Part shown: in pieces, positions 16,297 through 24,886 of the stretch
Layout of the letters: each line of letters starts with the position of its first letter
How positions within the stretch are numbered: position 1 is the first letter of the stretch
From: Pseudobdellovibrionaceae bacterium
GTDB taxonomy: Bacteria; Bdellovibrionota; Bdellovibrionia; Bdellovibrionales; UBA1609
Length of the DNA: 38,968 bases
Direction of reading: 5' to 3'
Assembly (NCBI GenBank): GCA_030591685.1
Contig: JAUVAX010000021.1
Location: forward strand, 1 to 38,968
Program-made: the position numbers and the translations under genes
Notes under the pieces: model-generated
Database searches by the model: none
The model's input: only the letters and a program-made list of their open reading frames with translations
Told to the model about the DNA's origin: nothing

Positions 16297-18033
16297 ATGT
16301 TAAAAGGTGTCAGTAATTTAATTAGTTTTTATTTTATTTATCTCGGTTATTTTTATTAGTTTTCAAAATTGTGGCGGGGGGTTTCAACCGCCTGTAGAGT
16401 TTTCATCTTTATCCTCAAATGGTTTAAGTAACGAAGTCAGTATTAAAAATATAAGTGTTGATCAGTTTCTTACTGTAGGTGCCACGCTGGACTTATTTGT
16501 AACCTTAAACAATGCCCCGTCCGATGTTACTTATGTTTGGCAAAAGGGTTCTGATGATATTGACTCGAGTACCAGTAATACTCTCTCCGTCGGATCTGTT
16601 GTAACTTCTGATGCGGGCCCTTATAGTGTTAATGTATTTTCTGGAGGCGAACTTTTAATTGAGAGCCAAGATATTTCAGTATATGTTGTATAAACAGCTG
16701 TGACTTGTACTTCTTATTTATTCCCAGTCGATAACAATGGGATTATTACATGTGAGCCTCAATTGATCAACTGTGACCCTCAAGATTCAAACTCTAATTA
16801 TTTACAAAACATGGCTTCATGTGTAGAGATTTTAAATACAACGACAGGGAGCCTTGATCTTGTGAGCTTTACTTGTGACAGTGGTTATGCTGTTGATACT
16901 GCGACAAGCACATGTAGCTTAATAACGCAGTATTTTATATTTTGGCCCCCCTCAAACTATAATTGAGGGAAGCGAAATAAATTTATCCATAACAGTATCA
17001 AATGACCCGGGGGATTTAACTTATCATTGGGTTGGCCATGGCGCCGAATTACAAACAGGCACAGAAAGTACATATCAAAAGTCAGGGGCTGTTGTTGCCG
17101 ACACTGGTAATTACTATGTTGAGGTTCATAATTCGTTAGGCTTATTGTTGAGGAGTGAGAATGTCTTAGTCAGCGTTGTTACTGGGTCTGTGAACGGCCC
17201 TTCAAGTCAGACTTTTAATGCGAGTACAGGCCTGTGTGTAAACAACACTGTTGATTGCTCTGGTGAAGTCGGCATGTCGACCTGTATCGACACTTTTAAT
17301 ACAACAACTAATGTATATGATCGAACCTACACCTGTGGCTCTGGGTACATACAAAACACCACAGCTGGCACGTGTGAGCTTATGCAAGCTCTAAGTGCGC
17401 CGACATTTAGTTTATCGGCAGGCACATATGCGCCTGGTCAATCCCTTGTAATATCAGGCCCCCCAGAAGCTACTATTAAGTATACAACTAACGGGAGTGA
17501 CCCCGCTTGCTCGGGCTCAAACACGTATACTTCACCCCTTACTATAAACACAACCCAAACAGTAAAAGCAATCGCTTGCAAAGCTGGTAGCAGCCCCTCT
17601 TCAATTGCAAGCACTGGGGAGTATATAATTTCAACCGTTACTTGTGCATGGAGAAAGGATTACATTGGTCAAGCGTCAGATCCTGCGCCTGTTGGGACGG
17701 TTATGTATGGTTTTGCAGGGTACGTTGGATGGAGTGATGAAGTCGGTACCACGACTCCAAGAGATTCATTTGTCCAGTGTACTTATCATGGTGTTTATGT
17801 GGCGGGGTCGTGGGACGAAGGGTGGCCCTACAGGACTGATTTTATATGTAGCGCAGATGGTAAATGGTATGCGCAGCGTGCGTATTATGCGGTCGCAGAT
17901 AATTGTGCATCGGTTCCAAACTAACCTCTGTATTGAAGCCTGCAATGATATTAATTACTGTGCATCAGTGTTGCGATTAAAAACTGACTCTGATCCAGTG
18001 GCACACGTTGATGAATTTTACTGCAGGTCATAA
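16297..18033 (+). pseudogene. broken lipoprotein gene: Ig-like repeats, Cys-rich modules, CHB_HEX-like domain
   Basis: One long gene of about 577 codons is readable if four lesions are repaired. It has a perfect ribosome site (AAGGAGG, 16285-16291) five bases before ATG 16297. Dropping one T from the T5 run at 16326-16330 gives a lipoprotein signal peptide ending FISFQNCGGG. An Ig-like domain (to about 16690) ends at an in-frame TAA at 16691. A Cys-rich module follows. Dropping one C from C6 at 16946-16951 restores the frame into a second Ig-like domain (TYHWVGHGAELQTG, DTGNYYVEV). A second Cys-rich module resembles the first (NTTTNVYDRTYTCGSGY against NTTTGSLDLVSFTCDSGY). A chitobiase/beta-hexosaminidase C-terminal-like domain (about 17400-17630) is next. 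The last frame change, just before TAA 17922, opens the tail CIEACNDINYCASVLRLK, ending at 18033. All three shifts are +1. Confidence 0.75.
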
Positions 18034-18130
18034 TGTGCAGAGCTCTATCCCTGGTTTATGAGGACAAAAGAGCGACGAAACAAAAATTACTATTTTATTG
18101 GTAAAAAATGTTGCAAAAGTATAAATCAGG

Positions 18131-18136
18131 TATACT
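18131..18136 (+). promoter_or_regulatory. candidate -10 box for a leaderless transcript
   Basis: TATACT lies only eight bases before the ATG at 18145, and there is no ribosome site. A TTGCAA at 18111 is 14 bases away, short for a -35. If used, transcription would start at or next to the start codon. Confidence 0.35.
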
Positions 18137-18144
18137 TTTAATTT

Positions 18145-19020
18145 ATGACAATTATTCCGATCCTTGGATTTAGCGAGCCTTTTAACTCCATCACCCACCT
18201 TCTTGGTGCCGTGGTGTCATTTGTGGCCGCCTATTTTTTGATCTATAGGGGGCGGGGCAATAGTAATAGGGTCATTGGGTTATTAATTTATTCATTTTGT
18301 CTTATATTTCTTTTATCAATGAGTGGCGTTTATCATTTGTTAGAAAAAGGCGGCGAGGCCAATTACGTTTTACATGTTCTTGATTATACAGGCATATTTG
18401 GGCTTATTTCGGGGACATTCACACCCATACATATAATTTTATTTCGAGGCCTGCATAGGTGGTTAGTGCTTGTTATTGTATGGACGCTTTCAATCACGGG
18501 GCTAACATTAACGGCCGTGTTTTTTTCGCAAATACCACAAGGCTTTAACTTAAGTGTATTTTTGTTTTTAGGTTGGATAGGGCTTTACACCCTTTGGAAA
18601 ATATACCACATGCACTCAAAAAGACTTGTAAAGCTCATGTTGTATGGCGGGGTTTCATACACTGTGGGGGCTATTATTGAGTTTGCTCAGTGGCCTGATA
18701 TTATACCTGGGGTTATTGACCCTCATGGGATATTTCATATTTTTGTTCTGTTGGGGGCTTATTTTCATTGGCGGCTTGTGTATGAAATTTCAAAATATCC
18801 TATAAGCTCTAAAATCACCATTATTGTTAGAGAACTACCGGAAGGGGTGTTTCAAGCCGTGGCCACCTCTGAGAAGGTTTCTTTTACTGGAGGGTCGGTA
18901 AAAGAAATTAAAGAAACTGTGTTAAAGTGGATTGAAAATGAATACCACCACTCTATGAGGCCTACATTTATTAACTTCAAGTACACTCAAGAAGAGGACC
19001 TTTGTTTAAAACCCAAATAG
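18145..19020 (+). CDS. haemolysin III / PAQR family membrane protein with C-terminal extension
   Basis: A 291-residue integral membrane protein of the HlyIII/YqfA/PAQR family, with seven predicted membrane segments in residues about 10-215. The conserved metal-site residues are visible: FNSITHLLGA, the SGVYHLL motif, LDYTGIFGLISGTFTP, and DPHGIFHIFVLLGAYFHW with two late histidines. Family members may be metal-dependent hydrolases related to ceramidases; bacterial function is unsettled. Family members are usually near 200-220 residues, and here a soluble tail of about 75 residues (from ITIIVRELPEG) is added. No ribosome site is seen; a -10-like TATACT lies close to the start. Confidence 0.85.
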   Translation: MTIIPILGFSEPFNSITHLLGAVVSFVAAYFLIYRGRGNSNRVIGLLIYSFCLIFLLSMSGVYHLLEKGGEANYVLHVLDYTGIFGLISGTFTPIHIILFRGLHRWLVLVIVWTLSITGLTLTAVFFSQIPQGFNLSVFLFLGWIGLYTLWKIYHMHSKRLVKLMLYGGVSYTVGAIIEFAQWPDIIPGVIDPHGIFHIFVLLGAYFHWRLVYEISKYPISSKITIIVRELPEGVFQAVATSEKVSFTGGSVKEIKETVLKWIENEYHHSMRPTFINFKYTQEEDLCLKPK

Positions 19021-19156
19021 GTCAGTTAATAATTTTAGAGGCCCACTTTGTTGAAAGTAAATCTATCACCACTCTTATAAAGCATTAAATTTTATAAACG
19101 CGTTAAAACAAGATCCATTCACTAGGCCAGTGTCGACTAGCTATTTTTAAGTAGAA

Positions 19157-19171
19157 GCTCCCATGGGGAGC
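19157..19171 (-). terminator. weak hairpin after the RlmN-like gene
   Basis: GCTCCC and GGGAGC form a perfect six-base stem with a three-base loop. On the minus strand the bases after it are only moderately T-rich, so terminator function is uncertain. Confidence 0.3.
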
Positions 19172-19186
19172 GTTATGTATAGGCTC

Positions 19187-20224
19187 TTAATTAATTGAGG
19201 TGTTCAGTTGTCCACAGGCGGCGAGTACATCGTCACCCTTAGTGTCTCTAATAAGGGTGGGTATTTTATAAGTGTCCAATATTTTTTTAAAGACCTTAAC
19301 GGTTTGTAGTGGGGGTCTTTTATATTGAGAGCCCGGAAAGGGGTTAAAGGGGATGAGGTTTACATAAGCCCTTTTACCAGCGAGTAGTTGCCCCACTTCA
19401 TGGGCGTCTATTTGGGCGTCATTAAAATCATAAATCAATAAGTACTCATATGTGATAAATTGTTTTTTTTGAAGCTTTAGGGCGTCAATAGAGTTGATAA
19501 CACCTTTAAGGGGGTATTTTTTGTTAATAGGTATAAGCTGAGTTCGCTTTTCATCAAAGGGCGAGTGTAGTGAGAGGGCCAGATTTACCGGAGGCATTTC
19601 TTTGTTCCATTTTTTAAGCCCAGGCAAGTAGCCCGAGGTAGAGATGGTGATTTTTTGAGAGCCTATAGATAACCCATGAGTAGATAAAAAAATCTCACAA
19701 GACTTTTTAACCTCATTAAAATTATGTAGTGGCTCCCCTTGGCCCATAAAAACGATATTTAAAATACGCTCTTCGCCGAGGCGATTTTGCTTTAACCATC
19801 TCCAGGCCTCAAGGTATTGCCCGACGATTTCGTGTGCTAAAAGGCTTCTTTTAAACCCCTGAACCCCTGTAAAACAAAAAGAGCATTTCATAGCACAGCC
19901 CGCTTGAGAAGAAAGGCAAATGGTATATTTTTTATTAAAAGGTATAAGTACGGACTCTATTTTTTGACCACAAGTGAGTTTAAAAATTAATTTTACTGTG
20001 CGGTCTTCAGATTGAAGGACGGATTCAAGTTTAGGCAAGTGAAAGTGAAAGTTATCGTTAACAAAGCCTTTGGTTTTAAGAGAAATATTCTCAGGGCAGG
20101 CTTCGACCTTTTTTTTTTTAAAGTGCCAGTTATGTAAAGTGCTGGCGGCATGGGGGTTGAGGTTGTTATTGAGCAACAACTCTCTTAAGTCATCAAAGCT
20201 CGTTGCATAGAAGGCCTTTTTCAT
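19187..20224 (-). CDS. RlmN/Cfr-family radical-SAM RNA methyltransferase
   Basis: A 345-residue radical-SAM enzyme of the RlmN/Cfr group, which methylates an adenosine at carbon 2 (RlmN: 23S A2503 and some tRNAs) or 8 (Cfr). The iron-sulphur cluster cysteines are C110, C114 and C117 (GCAMKCSFC). The SAM-binding motif reads FMGQGEPLHNF, and the methyl-carrying cysteine is C337 in VLAACGQL. The length is nearer Cfr (349) than E. coli RlmN (384), and the MGMGEP motif is altered to MGQGEP, so this may be a paralogue rather than the housekeeping RlmN. It follows the SDR gene by three bases and is co-transcribed with it. Confidence 0.82.
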   Translation of the reverse strand: MKKAFYATSFDDLRELLLNNNLNPHAASTLHNWHFKKKKVEACPENISLKTKGFVNDNFHFHLPKLESVLQSEDRTVKLIFKLTCGQKIESVLIPFNKKYTICLSSQAGCAMKCSFCFTGVQGFKRSLLAHEIVGQYLEAWRWLKQNRLGEERILNIVFMGQGEPLHNFNEVKKSCEIFLSTHGLSIGSQKITISTSGYLPGLKKWNKEMPPVNLALSLHSPFDEKRTQLIPINKKYPLKGVINSIDALKLQKKQFITYEYLLIYDFNDAQIDAHEVGQLLAGKRAYVNLIPFNPFPGSQYKRPPLQTVKVFKKILDTYKIPTLIRDTKGDDVLAACGQLNTSIN

Positions 20225-20227
20225 TTT

Positions 20228-21784
20228 TTACCAATCAATGGGTCGATAGTCTTTTAAAAATTTACCGCACCAATGTTGACCGGTAAGGATGCCGTCAAAA
20301 AATGGGTCACAAATTCGGGCGGCCCCGTCGACTATATCCAGTGGGGGTTGAAAATCATGAATGTCCTCTTTAAGTTTCGCTAATTGGGCAGGGTCCTCAT
20401 CGGTGACCCATCCGGTGTCGACCGCATTTACATAAATACCATGGTTTGCTAATTCACCGGAGCTTGTGTTGGTGAGCATATTTATGGCGGCTTTTGCCAT
20501 GTTTGTGTGAGGGTGGCGAGGCTCTTTTTTAAAACGTTGAAACTTGCCCTCCATTGCCGTGACGTTAACAATGTGTTTTTGTCCGGTATTATCTCTCTTC
20601 ATCATAGGCGTCAGTGCATTACAAAGAACAAACGGGGCCACAGCGTTTACAAGTTGTACCTCGAGCATTTCAGAGGTGTTTATTTCTCCTAATTTTAAAC
20701 GCCAACTGTTTGTGGTCCGTAAATCAACTTGTTGTAAGTCAGCATCTAGCTGCCCCTTGGGGAAGACCTCTTGAACTTTCAGTGAGTCATCATAAGAGTA
20801 AGGGACTTGCGATAATTGTGCAGAGGCTCTTAGCCCCACCCCAGGCCCTTGACCGTGCCAAATTACGGGCAAAGCACTTTCTGAGGCCATGTCGGTATTG
20901 CAAAGTCCGTTAAGCTGTCGGGTGCAAGCGTGGTGCTCACTTAAGAGTTGTTTTTCTTTTTCGTTAAAGCTTGAAAGTTCTCGAGCTTCATTTTTCATTA
21001 AGTGCTTGTAAAAACCAGGTGGGCGGCGAACGGTTTGAGCCGCATTATTTAATAGTAAATCAAGTCGATCATATTTTTGCTCGATAAAGCGAGCAAAAAT
21101 CTCAACACTAGGGGTATGACGTAAATCAAGCCCGTAGATTTGCAGGCGGTGCCCCCAGCTATTAAAGTCAGGCTCTTTAGAGTATCTAATCGCTGAATCC
21201 TTTGGAAACCGAGTAGTAGCGATCACCCTTGCCCCGGCTCGTAACATCATTAACGTTGCATGATAGCCAATTTTTAATCGAGAGCCTGTAATAAGCGCGA
21301 CCTGTCCTTTAAGTGAGGCGGTTTGAAACCTCTTCTTATAATTTAAATCAGCACATTTCATGCACATGGTATCGTAAAAATGGTGAACCTGTTTAAATTC
21401 AGCGCGACACACATAACATCGGCGTGGAGACTTTAGCTCACCAACCGCTTCACACATAGACGCGTCTGAGGATGAAATTTGTAAAGGGGCTGAAAACACA
21501 TCAGTTGTTCTTGCTGAACGTATGCCGGTTTTAGCTCTAAGGGCCTTGTCGTGTTTAACAAGAGCATGCTTCTTGGCGGTACGTTTAATCTTTCCTCTTT
21601 TTCGAGCCTCATATTTATCGGGCCTTGAAAGTTGTCCTGCGGCAATGAGTAAATCTTTTCGTTCGGCCTTAGTAAGTAGGCTGAGCTGTGAGGTGTCCCG
21701 CACAAGATTTTGTAAAACTTTAATAGCTGATTTAATGGAGTCAGGTGAAATTGTTTTTTTCTCTTTATGCTGTTCATTGCACAT
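20228..21784 (-). CDS. atypical SDR oxidoreductase with N-terminal zinc-ribbon-like segment
   Basis: A 518-residue protein. Residues 1-120 are basic and helical, then C123, C126, C141 and C144 (CYVC...CMKC) form a likely zinc knuckle. A Rossmann domain follows ([20 protein letters not shown] from about 162), with the SDR motif [12 protein letters not shown]. The usual YxxxK is changed to TNMAK and the serine motif to NVTAMEG, so standard SDR catalysis is doubtful; I recall this replacement as a trait of this long SDR subfamily. Start: an ATG at 21820 is open, but AAGAGG lies about 10 bases before ATG 21784. First gene of an operon with the RlmN-like gene. Substrate unknown; a role tied to RNA is only suggested by the neighbour. 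Confidence 0.7.
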   Translation of the reverse strand: MCNEQHKEKKTISPDSIKSAIKVLQNLVRDTSQLSLLTKAERKDLLIAAGQLSRPDKYEARKRGKIKRTAKKHALVKHDKALRAKTGIRSARTTDVFSAPLQISSSDASMCEAVGELKSPRRCYVCRAEFKQVHHFYDTMCMKCADLNYKKRFQTASLKGQVALITGSRLKIGYHATLMMLRAGARVIATTRFPKDSAIRYSKEPDFNSWGHRLQIYGLDLRHTPSVEIFARFIEQKYDRLDLLLNNAAQTVRRPPGFYKHLMKNEARELSSFNEKEKQLLSEHHACTRQLNGLCNTDMASESALPVIWHGQGPGVGLRASAQLSQVPYSYDDSLKVQEVFPKGQLDADLQQVDLRTTNSWRLKLGEINTSEMLEVQLVNAVAPFVLCNALTPMMKRDNTGQKHIVNVTAMEGKFQRFKKEPRHPHTNMAKAAINMLTNTSSGELANHGIYVNAVDTGWVTDEDPAQLAKLKEDIHDFQPPLDIVDGAARICDPFFDGILTGQHWCGKFLKDYRPIDW

Positions 21785-22156
21785 ATACTTAAGGCCTCTT
21801 AAGGGTGGTAGACCATCCATATAGCCTAATCTTGTGCTAATGGCATGTATAAAAAAAGCTCATTTATAAGAGAGAGCCTTAGGGTGACTAATTTTGGTAT
21901 AACCTAAGGGCTTAATCAAAAAGAGCTTTGTAGATCAGTGACTCATGTAGCCACCCCTATTTTTTTAAGGGACATAGGTTGTTTATATACAGGACGTATA
22001 ACTTTTAGTCGTCGTACGGTATTGGGGCGTGCTGCCTTTAGTTGTTTTAATGGGTTAGCAGTGAAATTTACGTATTAACGCGATGCTAACGCCCCCTGTT
22101 TTGACCTGAGGTACAATATTTATAAGTGAGATGGTTCTTATAGCTTAGGAGTGAGT
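21785..22156. other. 372-base region between divergent genes
   Basis: No gene is supported. It contains an imperfect inverted repeat at 21875-21883 and 21903-21912 (AGCCTTAGG against CCTAAGGGCT, one bulge) upstream of the SDR operon, which could be an operator or a leader hairpin. A TTGACC at 22101 has no well-spaced -10 box. Confidence 0.5.
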
Positions 22157-23002
22157 ATGAAAAAAGGAATGTATGTTAAATATGTTGTACCACTTAGTCT
22201 AGCAGCATTGCTGGGCTTTTCAAATAACGCTAAGGCGGAGACGAGTGACGCTCCACCTATGATCAAAATCGCACAGAGCACAGCTAAGTCAAATTATTCA
22301 CTGAGTTCGGTGATGGTGTATGGCTCTTGTAATAGGCCCGGGTCGAGAGTGAGTATTAAAGTCGAGCACAGAAACCCATATAGCGGGTATGTGAGTTATG
22401 CGTACAGGGACACGAAGTGTCTATTTAACTCAATATTTGCAACGATTTTTCTAAAATTTGAACTAAGAGCAAATAGTATTTATGCAAGCGGGCCAATAAG
22501 AGTTACAGCAGCCATGAGAGGGTCATCCTATGCATATGTAGCTCAAGATGTTCGTTATCGTACTTATTATAGAGGTATTACTCGGTTTGTAGAGACCGTC
22601 ACAAAAGTTTGGAGAGATTCGTCGGTTCATAGAATCACGTTAACAGGGATTTGCTCTGTTAGGGGCGCTGTCATGCATATTGCCATATTTTCGGGTGGCC
22701 CAAATACGTATAGGTTAGTTGAAGCAAAGTGTAACTATTTAAGTACCTACATTGTTTCTCTTAAGGTCCCTAAAGCTGAATATGGGTTCTATGCGGCCTT
22801 TGTCGTAGAGAGTATTTATGTGGGTGATGAGGCTGATGGCACACCTCTTGTTCTGAGAAGCTTTAGGTTTAATGGGTTTAAGAGTGACCCCGGCTTAACA
22901 TACTTTGGGTATCACTTTACTTGGCAGGAAATTTACAAACACTACTTTGAGCCTACAATTTACGCCATTAAAGATTCAGTTGAAGCTTATGCAAGCCTTT
23001 AG
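22157..23002 (+). CDS. exported protein with two Ig-like repeats
   Basis: A 281-residue protein with a signal peptide (residues about 1-27, VVPLSLAALLGFSNNAKA). The mature part has two similar segments of roughly 80 residues: one from SVMVYGSCNRPGSRVSIKV to the KCLFNS strand, and one from ITLTGICSVRGAVMHIAIF to the KCNYLSTYIVSLKV strand. Each has a cysteine in the first strand (GSC/GIC) and one in the middle (KC), the pattern of bacterial Ig-like domains held by a disulphide. Function unknown; binding or surface display is likely. GTG at 22151 directly abuts the AGGAG (22146-22150), so ATG 22157 is the start. A strong bidirectional terminator follows. Confidence 0.72.
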   Translation: MKKGMYVKYVVPLSLAALLGFSNNAKAETSDAPPMIKIAQSTAKSNYSLSSVMVYGSCNRPGSRVSIKVEHRNPYSGYVSYAYRDTKCLFNSIFATIFLKFELRANSIYASGPIRVTAAMRGSSYAYVAQDVRYRTYYRGITRFVETVTKVWRDSSVHRITLTGICSVRGAVMHIAIFSGGPNTYRLVEAKCNYLSTYIVSLKVPKAEYGFYAAFVVESIYVGDEADGTPLVLRSFRFNGFKSDPGLTYFGYHFTWQEIYKHYFEPTIYAIKDSVEAYASL

Positions 23003-23065
23003 AGGGGTAAGCAAGGCGTATTAAAGGGTTTTAATCTTCTACAAGAAACAAAATATAAAAAATGG

Positions 23066-23100
23066 CAATGCTGGGCTTAAAAGTCCGGCATTGTTTTTTT
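23066..23100. terminator. strong bidirectional rho-independent terminator
   Basis: An 11-base stem (CAATGCTGGGC with GTCCGGCATTG, all positions paired counting G-U) closes a six-base loop and is followed by seven T on the plus strand. On the minus strand a T-run follows after three bases. It sits between the convergent genes 22157-23002 and 23141-24508. Confidence 0.85.
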
Positions 23101-23140
23101 AAAAATCTATGGGGCAAGCTGAGTGCTCACAGCGGGTTGT

Positions 23141-24508
23141 CTATTTTCTACGACTGGCGGGGGATCTTCGTCTTACAGAACAACCTAAAAATAAAGCTCG
23201 GTTGCAATCGCGTTTAATTTTATTCCTTAAAACTGAAAAACTCTCTGTCGAGTATTTATTATCAACGTCCGGAATAGGAGATACGCCGCTTAATGATGAA
23301 GTAAACACTCGGCCACTACTAAGTGTGTAATCCGTCTCTAGTGGTGTGGTTTCTAGTTCAAATGAGTTTTCAGTAAACTCAGCGCCCGGAGGCATGTTTT
23401 CACAAATCGGATCGCCGGGGTAACGCAAGCATATAGACAATAATTCGTTCTCAGAGTAAGAGGTCATGCAGCTACTAGGGTCTTGATCACAGAGAGGGTT
23501 TGAGGATAATGATTGTTTTATACACGTAGGAGACGCACTATTTCTCAAATGACTGCAATAAGGCTTTGAACTTCTTTTGGTGCAAAACCGTTTTTCTGAA
23601 CTAGCACCAGAGGAGTTATTGCAATAAACCCTTACAAATCTTTGACACGTTGAGCTTGGCGATTTTCCCTCACTCGAACAGCGCTGGAGCAAAGGGGCCT
23701 CACAGGTTTTTTTTGAAAAATTCTTACCTAAAGAGCAATTAATACGGGGGGTGGGAGGAGGCTCTTTTCGGGCAATTTTTACTTTCCTAGGTCTTACTCG
23801 GACTTTTCGCTCTTGCGGTTTTTTAGAGGCGATTGTTCTCTTAGAGAATTGAGCAATAAATCGTTTAAAGCGACGCTCACAACTCTTGGCATTTATCGTA
23901 GAGCTCTTAACCTTTGATGATTTTTTAATTATTTCACGGAGTCCATCCTGAATTTTAACCCGAGCGCTATTAGTATGTTTGAGAGCTCTATTTAGGGTGG
24001 TCTTTGAGGTGGGTATGGCAGCTTGGGCTGTTTTATTAGCGCTTATAGAATGGTTGAGTAGATTAACAACTTTTTTTTGCTTAAATGACGAACACTCTAA
24101 AACCGCCCTCTTCATATCAGAGGATGTTGTACTGCATGTCCCCTGTAGTTTAGCGGCATCTTTTACAGGAGAATTATTTTTTATAGCTTTTAAAGCGTCC
24201 ATAAGACGAGAGCCCTCGGCCTCGACTTTTGCTAAGAGCGGGAGGCATCGGTCAATGGATCTTTGAATTTTAATAACCTCTTCATTGGCCTCAATGGCAG
24301 CATCTAACGCCTTTTGTTTTGAAATGAAACCAGTTGTGGTTGTCGGCCTTGCTTTTGCTATTAGGCCCTCGGCCGCTTGTGATTCCTTTGCGGCATTATA
24401 CTTGGCAGAGTTTGATCTAGAGTTTTTAGCTCCAAATGTGGGACTACAAAAAAGAACAATTGGTAAAAGTATAACAATGTAATTTTTTGCTTTCAAAATG
24501 CTCCTCAT
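23141..24508 (-). CDS. exported basic, cysteine-rich protein, unknown function
   Basis: About 455 residues with a signal peptide (KNYIVILLPIVLFCSPTFGA). The first 200 mature residues are helical and polar, likely coiled-coil (EANEEVIKIQRSIDRCLPLL). A basic linker follows (RKVRVRPRKVKIARKEPPP). The next ~120 residues are rich in cysteine, with spaced C-x(6-10)-C pairs suggesting several disulphides. I recognise no domain. The start is uncertain: an ATG at 24562 precedes the signal peptide by over 20 residues; ATG 24508 is taken here, but TTG 24496 has the better ribosome site (GAGGAG four bases before). Codon use is like the neighbours. Confidence 0.65.
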   Translation of the reverse strand: MRSILKAKNYIVILLPIVLFCSPTFGAKNSRSNSAKYNAAKESQAAEGLIAKARPTTTTGFISKQKALDAAIEANEEVIKIQRSIDRCLPLLAKVEAEGSRLMDALKAIKNNSPVKDAAKLQGTCSTTSSDMKRAVLECSSFKQKKVVNLLNHSISANKTAQAAIPTSKTTLNRALKHTNSARVKIQDGLREIIKKSSKVKSSTINAKSCERRFKRFIAQFSKRTIASKKPQERKVRVRPRKVKIARKEPPPTPRINCSLGKNFSKKTCEAPLLQRCSSEGKSPSSTCQRFVRVYCNNSSGASSEKRFCTKRSSKPYCSHLRNSASPTCIKQSLSSNPLCDQDPSSCMTSYSENELLSICLRYPGDPICENMPPGAEFTENSFELETTPLETDYTLSSGRVFTSSLSGVSPIPDVDNKYSTESFSVLRNKIKRDCNRALFLGCSVRRRSPASRRK

Positions 24509-24886
24509 TTGTTTGTCATTCTGTCTGGGGTTAAGTAGTTGCCTTAGTTCTTTAAAAATCAAGACCTACAGAGCTATGACTGGTTAATTAATTTATCGGC
24601 CGCAAAAGAAAGGAATATTAGTCGCGGGGGCAATAAAGTAGAGGCTCAACATCACTTTGGACCTTGGTCATATGGCTCTCGCTGAAGTGGTTCATATGGG
24701 GGGGGGAGAGATACCAAAATAAAGTTTAATCGGTCTGATTTGCTCTCTGGGCGCACAAGGACCTTAGTCGGGTTTAATGCTGTTAGTTGGTGAATGTCAG
24801 GGTGAATACTTTAAGAGGGTGTTGAGAGGTAAAGTCTCGCTAAAAATAACTTTTAAAGCGAGGCTCTAGGATAAAATAGCTTTTAA
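24509..24886. other. 378-base intergenic region with a poly-G tract
   Basis: No gene, tRNA or convincing promoter pair was seen. It holds a G9 run at 24698-24706 upstream of the cysteine-rich protein gene, whose promoter must lie here. Confidence 0.5.
24698..24706. repeat. homopolymer run G9
   Basis: Nine consecutive G about 190 bases before the start of the leftward cysteine-rich protein gene. It is the second G9 tract in the window. Confidence 0.9.

Noticed and set aside
16700-16966. Short separate gene starting at GTG 16700
   Set aside because: It is in the same frame as the upstream Ig-like domain and only separated by one TAA; better explained as part of the broken lipoprotein gene.
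17644-18033. Independent gene in the overlapping frame
   Set aside because: Only its last ~37 codons look protein-like and they continue the broken lipoprotein; the earlier part is a shadow.
16297-18033. Programmed +1 frameshifting
   Set aside because: Three shifts plus a stop in one gene, with no shared slippery signal, fit decay, slippage or sequencing error better.
21433-21777. 114-codon leftward frame overlapping the SDR gene start
   Set aside because: Alternative frame of the SDR N-terminal region without ribosome site or domain.
22101-22126. Promoter TTGACC with TATAAG for the Ig-like exported protein
   Set aside because: Spacer of 14 bases is too short and no alternative -10 box fits.
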